Shown: piece after piece, positions 24,453 to 36,946 of the stretch
Numbering within the stretch: position 1 is the stretch's first letter
Layout of the letters: each line of letters starts with the position of its first letter
Assembly: GCF_022170785.1 (NCBI RefSeq)
Contig: NZ_CP081870.1
Span: 4,216,001-4,280,000 of the forward strand
Source of the DNA: Rossellomorea marisflavi
GTDB lineage: Bacteria; Bacillota; Bacilli; Bacillales; Bacillaceae_B
DNA: 64,000 nt
Direction of reading: 5' to 3'
Notes under the pieces: generated by a model
Databases searched by the model: none
Told to the model about the DNA's origin: nothing
Seen by the model: only the letters and a program-made list of their open reading frames with translations
Position numbers and translations under genes: made by a program

Positions 24453-26417
24453 ATGACCAAAGGACTTTCATCCAAGGATCTACTCGACTTTTCATTCATT
24501 TCCGATCCCCAGATTTCACCCGACGGCAAACGGGCCCTGTTTGTCAAAAGGACCGTGCTCAATGACGAACGTTACCGGTCCAATCTGTATCATATCAACC
24601 TCGTGACCGGAGAGATTTCTCCCTTCACCCACGGGGATGCTTCCGATACGCAGCCGAGGTGGTCTCCCGACGGAAAGAACATCGTATTCGTGTCAGATCG
24701 GTCAGGTAAACGCCAGCTTTGGCGCATGGCCACGGACGGAGGAGAAGCAAGAGAGGTTACCTCGTTCAAACATGGTGCTTCCCAGCCAGTCTGGTCGCCT
24801 GATGGAAAGAAGATCATCGTCACGGCCCCGTTACGTGAGAGAGAAGGATTGCGGAAAGCGGAAGAAAACAAAGAAGAATCAACGCTCAAGCCCTTTATCA
24901 CCACGAGCATGCAATATAAGTCCGATGCCGAAGGATTTTCCGATGGCACCTATCGCCAGCTTGTCCTTTTAGACCTTGAAACGGGGATGGAAACCGTGCT
25001 GACAGGCGGACCGTATGACCATGGAATTCCGGCCTTCTCACCCGACGGATCCACGGTAGCCTATTGTGCCAACCGCTCTGCCGATCATGAGAGGACCTTC
25101 TTCTCTGACGTTTATGAGCTCGACTTGGAAACCCTGAAGGCGGAAGTCCTCACCAGCGGCGACCTTCGTTTGCGCTTGCCGAACTATTCCCCGAAAGGCG
25201 ATACCCTTTCCCTTCTCGGAGATGATATGACATATGCCGGTTCAACGCTCACAAGGGTTTGGACGCTTGATCGAAAGACGAGGGAATTGACTTGTCTTAC
25301 TGAGGACTGGGACGTGGAATGCAGCGATGTGGCCATCAATGATATGGGGACGGGAACGGCCGTCGGTGCGGTATGGTCAAAGGATGGCCATGCGCTGTAC
25401 TTCGCTGCGAGCGACCGCGGTGCCACCAACCTTTACCGCATCACATTGGAGCGTGAGATCACCACGATCATCGATGGGAAGCGGCAGGTGTACGGCTTCA
25501 GCATGGACTCCGCTCAGGACAACATCCTGTTTGCCGTCAGCCAATATGATATTCCGGGAGATCTATTCCTCCTGGATTCTACTGGTGAGAAGAGACTTTC
25601 GTGGGAAAACGAGGATGCTTTAAAGGATATCGAGCTCTCCATCCCTCAAGAATTCCCGATTCAGGCAGAGGACGGAACGGTTCTTCAAGGATGGATCATG
25701 AAGCCTGTTGGCAGCAATGAAACATCCCACCCCCTTGTCGTGGAAATCCACGGTGGTCCCCATGCCATGTACAGCTACGGATTCATGCACGAGTTTCAGG
25801 TGCTTGCATCCAAGGGGTATGGCGTCCTTTATACAAATCCGAGGGGAAGCCACGGGTACGGTCAGACCTTCGTCGATGCCGTCCGGGGCCGGTACGGGGG
25901 GATTGATTATGAAGACATCATGACGACACTGGACCAGGCGCTCGAGACCTTCGACTGGATCGATCCGGATCGCCTCGGTGTCACCGGAGGAAGCTACGGC
26001 GGCTTCATGACAAACTGGATCGTAGGTCAGACTGACCGCTTCAAGGCAGCCGCCACCCAGCGCTCGATCAGCAACTGGATCTCCTTCTTCGGCGTCAGCG
26101 ATATCGGCTATTACTTTACGGAATGGGAGCATAAGACGACCATCCTCGAGGATCCCGATGAGCTTTGGCGCATCTCCCCTTTGCGCTATGTGAAGAACGT
26201 AGACACACCGCTCCTGATCCTTCACAGCGAGAACGACCTTCGCTGTCCAATCGAGCAGGCGGAACAGCTGTATATTGCACTGAAGCAACTGAAGAAGGAA
26301 ACGCGTTTCGTCCGGTTCCCTGAATCCAATCACGAGCTGTCACGAAGCGGCAAACCAGGTCTGAGACTCATCCGCCTCGATGAAATCACCGATTGGTTCG
26401 ATCAGTATCTGAAATAA
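24453..26417 (+). CDS. S9-family prolyl oligopeptidase / acylaminoacyl peptidase
   Basis: A 654-residue serine peptidase. The first two thirds form a beta-propeller with repeated WSPDGK-type motifs (for example PRWSPDGKNIVFVSDRSG), which screens substrates by size. The C-terminal alpha/beta-hydrolase has the nucleophile in GGSYGGFMTNW, an Asp in ENDLRCPIE and a His in SNHELS. It cleaves short peptides in the cytoplasm. AAGGAGG at 24438-24444 defines the start at 24453; the longer frame overlaps the previous gene. Confidence 0.92.
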   Translation: MTKGLSSKDLLDFSFISDPQISPDGKRALFVKRTVLNDERYRSNLYHINLVTGEISPFTHGDASDTQPRWSPDGKNIVFVSDRSGKRQLWRMATDGGEAREVTSFKHGASQPVWSPDGKKIIVTAPLREREGLRKAEENKEESTLKPFITTSMQYKSDAEGFSDGTYRQLVLLDLETGMETVLTGGPYDHGIPAFSPDGSTVAYCANRSADHERTFFSDVYELDLETLKAEVLTSGDLRLRLPNYSPKGDTLSLLGDDMTYAGSTLTRVWTLDRKTRELTCLTEDWDVECSDVAINDMGTGTAVGAVWSKDGHALYFAASDRGATNLYRITLEREITTIIDGKRQVYGFSMDSAQDNILFAVSQYDIPGDLFLLDSTGEKRLSWENEDALKDIELSIPQEFPIQAEDGTVLQGWIMKPVGSNETSHPLVVEIHGGPHAMYSYGFMHEFQVLASKGYGVLYTNPRGSHGYGQTFVDAVRGRYGGIDYEDIMTTLDQALETFDWIDPDRLGVTGGSYGGFMTNWIVGQTDRFKAAATQRSISNWISFFGVSDIGYYFTEWEHKTTILEDPDELWRISPLRYVKNVDTPLLILHSENDLRCPIEQAEQLYIALKQLKKETRFVRFPESNHELSRSGKPGLRLIRLDEITDWFDQYLK

Positions 26418-26431
26418 AGGAGAGATGCGAG

Positions 26432-27028
26432 ATGAACGTCTTACTCACAGGATTTGAAGCCTTCCTCGGCATGGAGTCCAACCCGACTGAGATCATCGTC
26501 CGTCAGCTGGACGGATCGACCGTGGCCGGGAACACCATCATCGGAAAAGTACTTCCCGTCGACTTCACCCAGTCGGCGGGCATCCTCCTCGACGCCATCA
26601 AGGAGCATGAACCTGACGTCGTCCTGTCCCTCGGACTTGCTGCAGGAAGGAACCGCATCACCCCAGAGAGGATCGCCATCAACTGTATGGACGGAGAGCC
26701 CGACAACGCAGGAAACCGCTATGACGGGCAAAAAATCATCGAAGATGCCCCCGATGCGTACTTCTCGACCCTGCCCATCAAGGAGTTTGAAATGGAGCTC
26801 CGCAGGCAATCACTGCCCGCCAGTATCTCCAATACGGCCGGGACCTATCTGTGCAACCAGATCATGTACGCCGCCAGGCATCATATCGAAACACATCAGC
26901 TGAAGATCCGCTCAGGATTCGTCCATATTCCGGCGCATCACGGACTTGCTTTGGATAATAAAAAGCTTCCATCTTGGTCTGTAGGGGATTTAGTAGAGAG
27001 TGTGCGGGTGATGGTGGGTATTTTGTAA
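26432..27028 (+). CDS. pcp: Pyroglutamyl-peptidase I
   Basis: A 198-residue cysteine peptidase that removes N-terminal pyroglutamate. The catalytic set is visible: Glu in ITPERIAINCMD, Cys in NTAGTYLCNQIMY and His in FVHIPAHHG. The start at 26432 is preceded by AAGGAGAG; an ATG at 26393 lies inside the S9 gene. It is third in the peptide-degradation operon, acting on blocked N-termini that the other peptidases leave. Confidence 0.95.
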   Translation: MNVLLTGFEAFLGMESNPTEIIVRQLDGSTVAGNTIIGKVLPVDFTQSAGILLDAIKEHEPDVVLSLGLAAGRNRITPERIAINCMDGEPDNAGNRYDGQKIIEDAPDAYFSTLPIKEFEMELRRQSLPASISNTAGTYLCNQIMYAARHHIETHQLKIRSGFVHIPAHHGLALDNKKLPSWSVGDLVESVRVMVGIL

Positions 27029-27042
27029 GATTCGTTAAACGA

Positions 27043-27077
27043 AAAGAGCGGGATGCTTATGTGCTCCCGCTCTTTTT
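27043..27077 (+). terminator. Terminator of the peptidase operon
   Basis: AAAGAGCGGGA (27043-27053) pairs with TCCCGCTCTTT (27065-27075), then T residues. The converging gene ends beside it. Confidence 0.85.
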
Positions 27078-27785
27078 TTATCTCATTCGTTCTTTTTTCG
27101 GCCGGCCAAAACCTGAATACATACTCTTCAATTGCTCCGGATTTTGGAGGATATACATGTATCGATGCAGGTATGTAGCTATGTACGCCATGATCAAGAT
27201 TAGTACAGAGTAAGCGCCAACCAATACCATCATCTTAAAGGATTTCGACACGGTTAAAGAGAGCAGGAATTGAGCCCCGATGTATCCCATACTTGATGCA
27301 GTAATGATCGGGGACAGATTGAGGCTTGAAGGATTCTCATCCAACCTGTCATAAGTCCCGGAATACAACATCCGGTAATTGAAGATTTGAAAAAATACGA
27401 GGGCAGCAACCAGAAGGACGGCACTGATCACACCATAAAGTGGCCCCTCCACTCCTACATGCACATACATTAATTTTTGGGAAACGATGAAATAAAGGTA
27501 AGCTACGGCGACACCCAACACACCCATGTACAAGAAATAGGATTTTTCAAACTTAAAGGGTGCCACAAGGTAGACGATCCCCCATATATGCATGAGTATG
27601 ACTGGGATCATGCCCGCCCAAAAGAATCCTCTATGAAAAGGGTCACTAAGGAGAGGGAGTACCCCGAGTAAGTCCATGAATAGTAGTAAGAATACAACTA
27701 CATTCTGCCGATTTTCCTTAGGGAATTGCATATGAGTCAGGTAAAAGTCGGGTAAATCTTTCTCTTGTTTTTTCGGTTTATTCAC
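27078..27785 (-). CDS. Integral membrane protein of unknown function
   Basis: A 235-residue protein with about six hydrophobic spans and a basic C-terminal end (GFGRPKKERMR). It begins with a GTG at 27785 behind AGAGGTGA. No known motif or family was recognised. It is alone between the peptidase operon and an FAD oxidase. Confidence 0.65.
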   Translation of the reverse strand: MNKPKKQEKDLPDFYLTHMQFPKENRQNVVVFLLLFMDLLGVLPLLSDPFHRGFFWAGMIPVILMHIWGIVYLVAPFKFEKSYFLYMGVLGVAVAYLYFIVSQKLMYVHVGVEGPLYGVISAVLLVAALVFFQIFNYRMLYSGTYDRLDENPSSLNLSPIITASSMGYIGAQFLLSLTVSKSFKMMVLVGAYSVLILIMAYIATYLHRYMYILQNPEQLKSMYSGFGRPKKERMR

Positions 27786-27933
27786 TCCAGGGTCACCTCT
27801 TATTTTGATAATCTTGTATGAAATAAATGCTTATTTCCAATTTTTTAACATCTTTATCATGATTGTATCGTTTTTGGTTTCTTTTTACCAAACGTTATTC
27901 CTCTTCCAAAACTCATAATCTACTCATAAAAAA

Positions 27934-27955
27934 GAAGCATAGAATCCTATGCTCC
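27934..27955 (-). terminator. Terminator of the FAD oxidase gene
   Basis: On minus, GAGCATAG pairs with CTATGCTTC (plus 27934-27942 with 27947-27955), followed by a T tract (A run at 27928-27933). Confidence 0.75.
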
Positions 27956-29311
27956 TCACTTCAACCCCTGCGGAAACGTAAACACATTGAACGGGTCATA
28001 TTTTCGATTGATCCGGTTGAGCGCCGGGGCGTTCCCTCCAAAATACTCCCTCTCATAGTTCGGTAGATTGCTAATGGGAAAATTAACAAACGATCCCCTC
28101 GTAATGGGTTTGATGGATCGGAAACGTTCCTGGACCCATTCGCGGTTGACCTTGGCGACACAGTCGTCCGTCCAGACGGATTGAATGCCGAGGATATAGC
28201 GGGCGTCCCGGAAGAAGAAGGCGGTGTCCCGTTTTCCGACGCTTTCAATGGCACCGCCCAGGGCATAGAACGAAACGGCGGCGTAGACGGATCCTTCTGC
28301 GGGATGTTGGACAAGGTCAGCGATTTTTGAGAGTTCCTTCTCTGAGTAGTCCCTCTGTACGAATCGACCTGTGGACTTGAACTTTTCTGATGGAGGATAG
28401 GTCGCCTCCACCTTCTTCACGGCTTCCAGGAAAGAGGATTCTTCCAGCTCTTCCCGGTATCCTTCCACCGCCCGGAACGGTTGGAGGAGTGCACTTGCTT
28501 CTGCCGGTGTCCCGTAGAAGAACCCCCGCGCGAATATGCCGAGTCCTTCCCCTTCGGCGTTGTAGAAGCTTGCTACGACGGTCATACGGGGATCGAGGTC
28601 CGGAAGCCACTTCTGCCAGATATCCATGACGTTTGCCTGTTTGTCCTTCGTGGTGCCGACATAGAAAAACTGAACCAATGTAACGGTTGGATTGGTCGGT
28701 TCCGGCAACTGGAACGTCATGCCCACCACGACACCGAAGTTCCCGCTCCCTGCCCCACGGCACGCCCAGAACAGGTCGGCATTCGTGTCCTTATTCGCCT
28801 TGATCAGCTTTCCCTGATCGTTAACCAGTTCCAATTCAAGTAAGCTATCGCACCCGAGTCCTAGGAGCCTGCTCGAGTATCCCCAGCCTCCCCCGAGGGT
28901 GAATCCCGACACCCCCACCGTCGGGCATGTCCCACCGGGAAACGCATAACCGTTGGACCCGACAAAATCATACACGGCCGTGTTCTTTGCACCGGCCTCC
29001 ATCCTGAGGAGATTCTTCTCACGATCAAGCTCGAGCCTGTACAGACGGCTGATATCGATGACGAGGACGCAGTTCCCGGTGGAATATCCCTCATAGTGAT
29101 GCCCGCCCGACCGGATACGGATTGGCACACACCGCTTCCTTGCCCAGCGCACCGCGTTCGCTACATCCTGCTTGTCCCCGCAGTAGACGATGACAAGTGG
29201 GAATTTATTGATTGCCCGGTTCCACTCCTGGCGGGACTCTTCATATTCTGGCGATTTCGGGGTCACAATTTCACCCGTCAGTCCTTCAAAAAACCATGAT
29301 TCTAACTTCAT
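27956..29311 (-). CDS. Berberine-bridge-type FAD oxidase
   Basis: A 451-residue FAD-linked oxidase. The N-terminal FAD_binding_4 domain has RSGGHHYEGYSTG, whose first His is the usual covalent FAD anchor, and GGTCPTVGVSGFTLGGGWG, whose Cys fits the second anchor, so bicovalent FAD is predicted. The C-terminal BBE motif reads NYEREYFGGNAPALNRI followed by KYDPFNVF. Family members oxidise sugars or alcohols with oxygen; the substrate here is unknown. The start at 29311 follows AGAGGTGA. Confidence 0.88.
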   Translation of the reverse strand: MKLESWFFEGLTGEIVTPKSPEYEESRQEWNRAINKFPLVIVYCGDKQDVANAVRWARKRCVPIRIRSGGHHYEGYSTGNCVLVIDISRLYRLELDREKNLLRMEAGAKNTAVYDFVGSNGYAFPGGTCPTVGVSGFTLGGGWGYSSRLLGLGCDSLLELELVNDQGKLIKANKDTNADLFWACRGAGSGNFGVVVGMTFQLPEPTNPTVTLVQFFYVGTTKDKQANVMDIWQKWLPDLDPRMTVVASFYNAEGEGLGIFARGFFYGTPAEASALLQPFRAVEGYREELEESSFLEAVKKVEATYPPSEKFKSTGRFVQRDYSEKELSKIADLVQHPAEGSVYAAVSFYALGGAIESVGKRDTAFFFRDARYILGIQSVWTDDCVAKVNREWVQERFRSIKPITRGSFVNFPISNLPNYEREYFGGNAPALNRINRKYDPFNVFTFPQGLK

Positions 29312-29410
29312 ACCTTTCACCTCTATGAATACTTATAACTACTAGTATCGTATTCATGGCTGGTAGAAAGGTGCGGGGAAGTCCGGTACTATGAGGTGAA
29401 AATTACCTTC

Positions 29411-29439
29411 TTGTCAAGACGGGAACCCTGTGCTATAGT
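29411..29439 (+). promoter_or_regulatory. Promoter of the beta-glucoside operon
   Basis: TTGTCA (29411-29416), 17 bases, TATAGT (29434-29439), with a TGC extended -10 directly before it. Confidence 0.7.
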
Positions 29440-29442
29440 ACC

Positions 29443-29456
29443 TGTAAGCGTTTTAA
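29443..29456 (+). promoter_or_regulatory. CcpA cre site of the beta-glucoside operon
   Basis: TGTAAGCGTTTTAA agrees with the cre consensus TGNAARCGNWWWCA at 13 of 14 positions and covers the start point, predicting glucose repression. Confidence 0.75.
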
Positions 29457-29472
29457 ACAAATACTATTAATT

Positions 29473-29559
29473 GGCGTGTTACTGGTAAAGCAGGCAAGAC
29501 CAAAATAATTTGCTCCATTCCATCCGTGGAATCGGTGCACATTGTTTTGGTCTTTTTTT
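29473..29559 (+). promoter_or_regulatory. LicT-type RAT antiterminator with overlapping terminator
   Basis: Bases 29473-29501 form the ribonucleic antiterminator of BglG/LicT proteins; the characteristic GTTACTGGTAAAGCAGGCAA is present. Its 3' end overlaps the left arm of a terminator, AAGACCAAAATAAT (29496-29509) with ATTGTTTTGGTCTT (29541-29554), followed by a T run. When LicT binds, the terminator cannot form. Confidence 0.92.
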
Positions 29560-29594
29560 ATTGTCCTACCAGGCCGCTTCAAGGGGATGAAAAC

Positions 29595-32872
<3,278 letters not shown>

Positions 32873-32892
32873 GACTGCGATAGAAGATGGTG

Positions 32893-33741
32893 ATGAAAGT
32901 GAAAGTAGTGAAAATCTTGAATAACAGCCTCGTTCTTTCAAAAGATGACCACGGACAAGAAATCATCGTGATGGGCAAGGGACTCGGGTTTAAGAGCAAA
33001 GAAGGCGATACGATTCCGGAGGCGGCCATCGAAAAGGTCTTCGTCCCCAATGATCGTCATTCGAGACAGGAATATATCCACTTACTCCAAAGCATACCGA
33101 AAGAACATCTGGAGGCTATCAATGATTCACTAGAACGCATGAAGGCATACTGGACATACGAACTCGATCAACATGCCACGCTCATGCTCTTCGACCATCT
33201 CGCCTTTGCCATCGAGCGTAACGAAAAGGGAATCATCTTACAAAATAAATTACTGAACGAGATTCGCTTGCACTACCCGGAAGAGTTCACCGCTGCCATG
33301 GTGCTCCTCTCCGATCTAAATAAGCTGTTACCTATGGAGCTTCCTGAAGAAGAAGCGGGTAATATCGCCTTTCACCTCGTCAATGCGAGAAATGAAGAGG
33401 CTCACTTCGAGAATACGATATTAGCGGTCTCCATGCTCAAGGACATTCAAAACATCGTCCGCTATCAGCTGAATATCACGCTGGATCCAACCTCTACACG
33501 ATATAACCGGTTCATCACCCACCTGCAGTACTACATCCGGCGTTTGATGGAAGACCAACAGCTCAATTCAAAGGATGTTCTATTATTCGATCGATATCGA
33601 AGTGAATATCCCGAAGAATATCAATGTGCACAGTCCATATCAACGTACGGAGAAAAAATGACCGGTAAACCCAGCACGGATGAAGAAGTCTTTTATCTCC
33701 TCATCCACCTCATCCGCTTCACGAATTACCAGGATCAATAG
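32893..33741 (+). CDS. licT: BglG-family antiterminator LicT
   Basis: A 282-residue RNA-binding antiterminator. The N-terminal CAT domain binds the RAT hairpin (KVVKILNNSLVLSKD, then IVMGKGLGF); two PRDs follow with regulatory histidines, for example FDHLAF and NIAFHLVNAR in PRD1 and LIHLIRF at the end. Phosphate from the PTS switches it on when substrate is present and glucose absent. Start choice between 32887 and 32893 is uncertain since the ribosome site is weak. It feeds back on the RAT before bglP. Confidence 0.92.
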   Translation: MKVKVVKILNNSLVLSKDDHGQEIIVMGKGLGFKSKEGDTIPEAAIEKVFVPNDRHSRQEYIHLLQSIPKEHLEAINDSLERMKAYWTYELDQHATLMLFDHLAFAIERNEKGIILQNKLLNEIRLHYPEEFTAAMVLLSDLNKLLPMELPEEEAGNIAFHLVNARNEEAHFENTILAVSMLKDIQNIVRYQLNITLDPTSTRYNRFITHLQYYIRRLMEDQQLNSKDVLLFDRYRSEYPEEYQCAQSISTYGEKMTGKPSTDEEVFYLLIHLIRFTNYQDQ

Positions 33742-33748
33742 AAGAAAG

Positions 33749-33774
33749 ACCAGCGGTTATCGCTGGTTTTTTTT
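33749..33774 (+). terminator. Terminator of the beta-glucoside operon
   Basis: ACCAGCG (33749-33755) pairs with CGCTGGT (33761-33767), followed by seven more T. Confidence 0.88.
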
Positions 33775-33814
33775 CATGAAAAAAGCCGGCACTCCATTGA
33801 GTACCAGCTTCCCA

Positions 33815-34285
33815 TCAATCCCGGTCCCTTGCCTGCTGGGTATCCCGGATATTCTTCTGGATCGTGATGGCTGAGAACAGGCTCAGCACGAAGGACATGG
33901 CATAGAAGCCTTTTTCGCTGAGGATGATGCTTCCCGCGTTGTAAAGGCCGATTCCGACGAGGGCGATGGCAATGATCATCGCGACCCAGCTGAGACCGTA
34001 GTAGATGCCCGATACGGGAATGTCTTCTTCTTTATCGCGCACCGCTTTTTGCAGGGATACTGCAGAGTACAGGCCGAAGATGAGGACAGCGAAGTAGTAA
34101 CCTTTCTCATTGAGCTCCATACCGGCGTTGAAAAGGCCGATCAGGTAAGCGCCCAATCCGATGATGAGGGCCGCCCAGCTTGCGCCTTTAAACGCAGCAG
34201 TAGGTTCCCCTTCCTTGCGTTCCACCTTTGGTTTCGGCTTCTTCTCCTCGTTCTGTACAAACGGGTTATCATTCAAGTCTGCCAT
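33815..34285 (-). CDS. YiaA/YiaB-family membrane protein
   Basis: A 156-residue protein made of a charged, lysine-rich N-terminus and two copies of the YiaA/B two-helix domain (FKGASWAALIIGLGAYLIGL and GLSWVAMIIAIALVGIGLYN, each with NAG and EKGYY/EKGFY). Function is unknown in all species. Monocistronic; GGAGAG precedes the ATG. Confidence 0.75.
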   Translation of the reverse strand: MADLNDNPFVQNEEKKPKPKVERKEGEPTAAFKGASWAALIIGLGAYLIGLFNAGMELNEKGYYFAVLIFGLYSAVSLQKAVRDKEEDIPVSGIYYGLSWVAMIIAIALVGIGLYNAGSIILSEKGFYAMSFVLSLFSAITIQKNIRDTQQARDRD

Positions 34286-34470
34286 TCGTTTCTCTCCTTT
34301 TATAAAAGCATGATAAATGCGTATTCCAGAACATATTATAGCAATTATTTTACATAAATTGTTTAAACAGGGGACAATTCGTGACTTTTGATGTGCCCTT
34401 ATTTAGGATATTCTCTTGCTTCCTTGTTCTAGTACCTTATTTTAGCAATTGGTAAACCTTTACTTGATTC

Positions 34471-34512
34471 AAAAGTCCCCCTGATTCCGTAATAGGATTC
34501 AGGGGGACTTTT
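34471..34512 (-). terminator. Terminator of the alpha/beta-hydrolase gene
   Basis: AAAAGTCCCCCTGA (34471-34484) pairs exactly with TCAGGGGGACTTTT (34499-34512); T-rich on both ends. Confidence 0.9.
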
Positions 34513-34521
34513 GTGTGGACC

Positions 34522-36537
34522 TTATAAAATGGTATACAGCGTCGTATTGGCCACCGTGATCAAGGTGATAAGCACGGTATTGAGGAACGCCCCGACATAG
34601 ACGTTACCGGTCTTACGGTAGAAGTAGCGATTGAAGATCGATGCCACAAGCAGGACGGGTACGAGTCCGATCACGATGATGGAAGACAGTGATTCAGACG
34701 GGTATCCGGCTGTTCCTGTGGTAAACAACAATCCGTATTGATACACAAGGTACAAGATTAATCCTCCGATGAAGTGGAGCGCAGAAATCACATACCCTTT
34801 GAATCCATCGTACTTGGTGGTTGCCGTATTCATATTCACCGACAAACCGACGATGAAGTAATAAATGAAGAAGAGCGGCGCATACTTGAGCAGGGCGAAG
34901 AGATGATGCCCTTCAAACGTCTTCACGGCCACCGTCCAGATACGGAAGTCGACCTTGAAGATCCCGTCGATAAGGTAAAGGATCCCGTAGCCGATCCCGA
35001 CTGCGATAAGGACGGTCACAAGGGAAGCCACGACCGATTTCACACTAGCCTTCACGCCATAGCTTGAGATGGTAGCGCCCTCGGGTTTTTTCGAAATATA
35101 GTGATACCCTATCATCATCATAAGGGTGATTAATGCCACATTGATGGCCCAGTAGAGGATCGGATTCACAGTCGGTGCGCCGAAGAACTGCGTCGTTTCC
35201 GTTAACTTACCTTGATAGCGGAGGAAGACGTATTGGATGATGCTCAACATCAGCATAATTGGTGCCAGCACCCCGATGTTGCGGTCGGTCTTTTTCATGA
35301 CGGAGGCAATGACCCCGATGGCAGACAGGGCAATGAGGACCATGCTGATCTGCCTTAACAGCCTCATACCGGATACATCACCGCTATAGAGAGCCGAGAA
35401 GAAGAGGGCCGGGAATAGACCGCCGATCACCACTAGGATCAATCCGGCGACCTTTGCCCCGTTCGACGTTGGACCAGGCAGCGGTTCCGGGAATTTCGTC
35501 CTCACATTCTTCAGGAACGGAAGACGTGAAAGGAGCGAAATGAGCGGCACGAATAATAGGAAGAATCCGACCAGGGCGACGAAAGAGAACCACTCTTTGT
35601 ACATCCAGCTTTGCCCTGACGTGTCGTTAAGCGTATCGCTATAGTCTGCGAATGCCTGGCTGTAGAAATCAATGGCATATCCCGTTGAGGTCTTGGAGAA
35701 GTGATTCCACGGATGGGTCTCATTCGGTTCATAGATGACCCTTTTGCCACCGTTCACATCGTAGATCTTCCCTGCCTTTGGAGCGCTTAGATCACCGACG
35801 AAGCTTTTTCCTTCCTCTGTGTTGATATAATCCTTCTTCACAACGGATGCCCCGGCAGCAGTCGCATCGGCATCAAAGAAGAACTCATCATACTTTCCGG
35901 CAATCTTCCCTGAGAATCTCGGGCCATACGACTGATTGATGGCCTCAAGGCTGTACTCCATCGTTTTCAGCCACTGATAATCAGACCCCATGGTCAGGGA
36001 ACTGAAGATCTTCCTGACCCCTGTCTTCTGGAAGTCGGCTTCATCGAGCATCACGGCATGCGTAGAGGAGAATCCACCCATGGAGTGCCCGGACACGGCG
36101 ATGATCCCATTGCCTTCACCGTCCTTCAGCACGAAGTCCTGATCATACATATATTGCACGGCATCATACATGGAAAACGGCCAGAACGAGAAGAACGGAA
36201 CCGGCTTTTCCATCGTACCCGTCGAATGCCCGTGATCATACTGATCGAGGGCAAGGACCACATAGCCCCGCTTCGACATTTCAATGGCCTGGGCATCCTG
36301 CATCTCGGCAGAGTTCAGGTACCCATGGGTCGCGACGATGGCGGGCCTTGGATTTTCATCGGCCCCGTCAGGTTTATAGAGCAGCCCCGACAGTTCCCCC
36401 CTTGGAGTGTCAAAGTAGATGCGTGATACATCGACCTTGCCGTTTGAGTTATTGAAGCGGGATGCTCCCACGCTTCCAACGAGAATCAACACCAGTGACA
36501 CGAGCAACAGAACGACGGTTTTCTTTGATTTTCCCAT
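34522..36537 (-). CDS. Alpha/beta-hydrolase fused to a polytopic membrane domain
   Basis: A 671-residue protein. A first span (residues 8-28) is followed by an alpha/beta-hydrolase of about 280 residues with the nucleophile elbow GHSMGG and an oxyanion element ATHGYLN. About ten further spans fill residues 315-671. With the first helix inserted in the usual way the hydrolase would face outside. The hydrolase part resembles acyl-ester or lipid hydrolases, but the substrate is unknown. AGGGGGAT precedes the ATG. A promoter-hairpin-terminator unit about 70 bases upstream may be its leader or a separate RNA. Confidence 0.75.
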   Translation of the reverse strand: MGKSKKTVVLLLVSLVLILVGSVGASRFNNSNGKVDVSRIYFDTPRGELSGLLYKPDGADENPRPAIVATHGYLNSAEMQDAQAIEMSKRGYVVLALDQYDHGHSTGTMEKPVPFFSFWPFSMYDAVQYMYDQDFVLKDGEGNGIIAVSGHSMGGFSSTHAVMLDEADFQKTGVRKIFSSLTMGSDYQWLKTMEYSLEAINQSYGPRFSGKIAGKYDEFFFDADATAAGASVVKKDYINTEEGKSFVGDLSAPKAGKIYDVNGGKRVIYEPNETHPWNHFSKTSTGYAIDFYSQAFADYSDTLNDTSGQSWMYKEWFSFVALVGFFLLFVPLISLLSRLPFLKNVRTKFPEPLPGPTSNGAKVAGLILVVIGGLFPALFFSALYSGDVSGMRLLRQISMVLIALSAIGVIASVMKKTDRNIGVLAPIMLMLSIIQYVFLRYQGKLTETTQFFGAPTVNPILYWAINVALITLMMMIGYHYISKKPEGATISSYGVKASVKSVVASLVTVLIAVGIGYGILYLIDGIFKVDFRIWTVAVKTFEGHHLFALLKYAPLFFIYYFIVGLSVNMNTATTKYDGFKGYVISALHFIGGLILYLVYQYGLLFTTGTAGYPSESLSSIIVIGLVPVLLVASIFNRYFYRKTGNVYVGAFLNTVLITLITVANTTLYTIL

Positions 36538-36603
36538 CTTATCCCCCTGTGACGTTTTATTTCTATATTTATTCCGATATACGAAATATTAGCCCATACC
36601 CAG

Positions 36604-36723
36604 CGAAAAAAAGACACACCAAGCCCCTTGAATAAGGAATTCAAGGTCATGAATGTGTCTCACGGTCTCCTCACGGCGTATCAACTTGAAATTAATTCTA
36701 TACTCGAAAGAAAACGCTGTCAA
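36604..36723 (-). ncRNA. Candidate small RNA (about 85 nt) with own promoter and terminator, or attenuated leader
   Basis: On minus, TTGACA (36718-36723), 17 bases, TAGAAT (36695-36700) form a near-consensus sigma-A promoter; transcription would start near 36688. The RNA ends in a long stem: outer AGACACA/TGTGTCT (36612-36618 with 36654-36660) and inner CCTTGAA/TTCAAGG (36626-36632 with 36640-36646), then a run of seven U. The 5' part holds a direct repeat of CCGTGAG and is G/A rich. No coding sequence fits. Similarity to a known RNA family was not recognised. Confidence 0.5.
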
Positions 36724-36946
36724 TAAAAATGGTAACTTTTAACCCATTACGTTTCACCTGCAAACCTGTTAAAATGCACACTAACTGGATCCAAATGGGG
36801 TCAAAGAAAGGGCCAGAGCGCCCGGTTCCCTTGCACTTTTCCTGTAGAACCATTAAAGTATATACTGGTTGGATTTTGACCATTAGCATGTTACTTTTTA
36901 ATTTTGGGAAATGCGATTTCCCTCAAGGAAAGGGTTTAACGATACA

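Noticed and set aside
36781-36946. Structured leader before the dus gene
   Set aside because: A G/C-rich hairpin near 36808-36832 is visible, but no conserved riboswitch words or terminator follow, so no claim is made.
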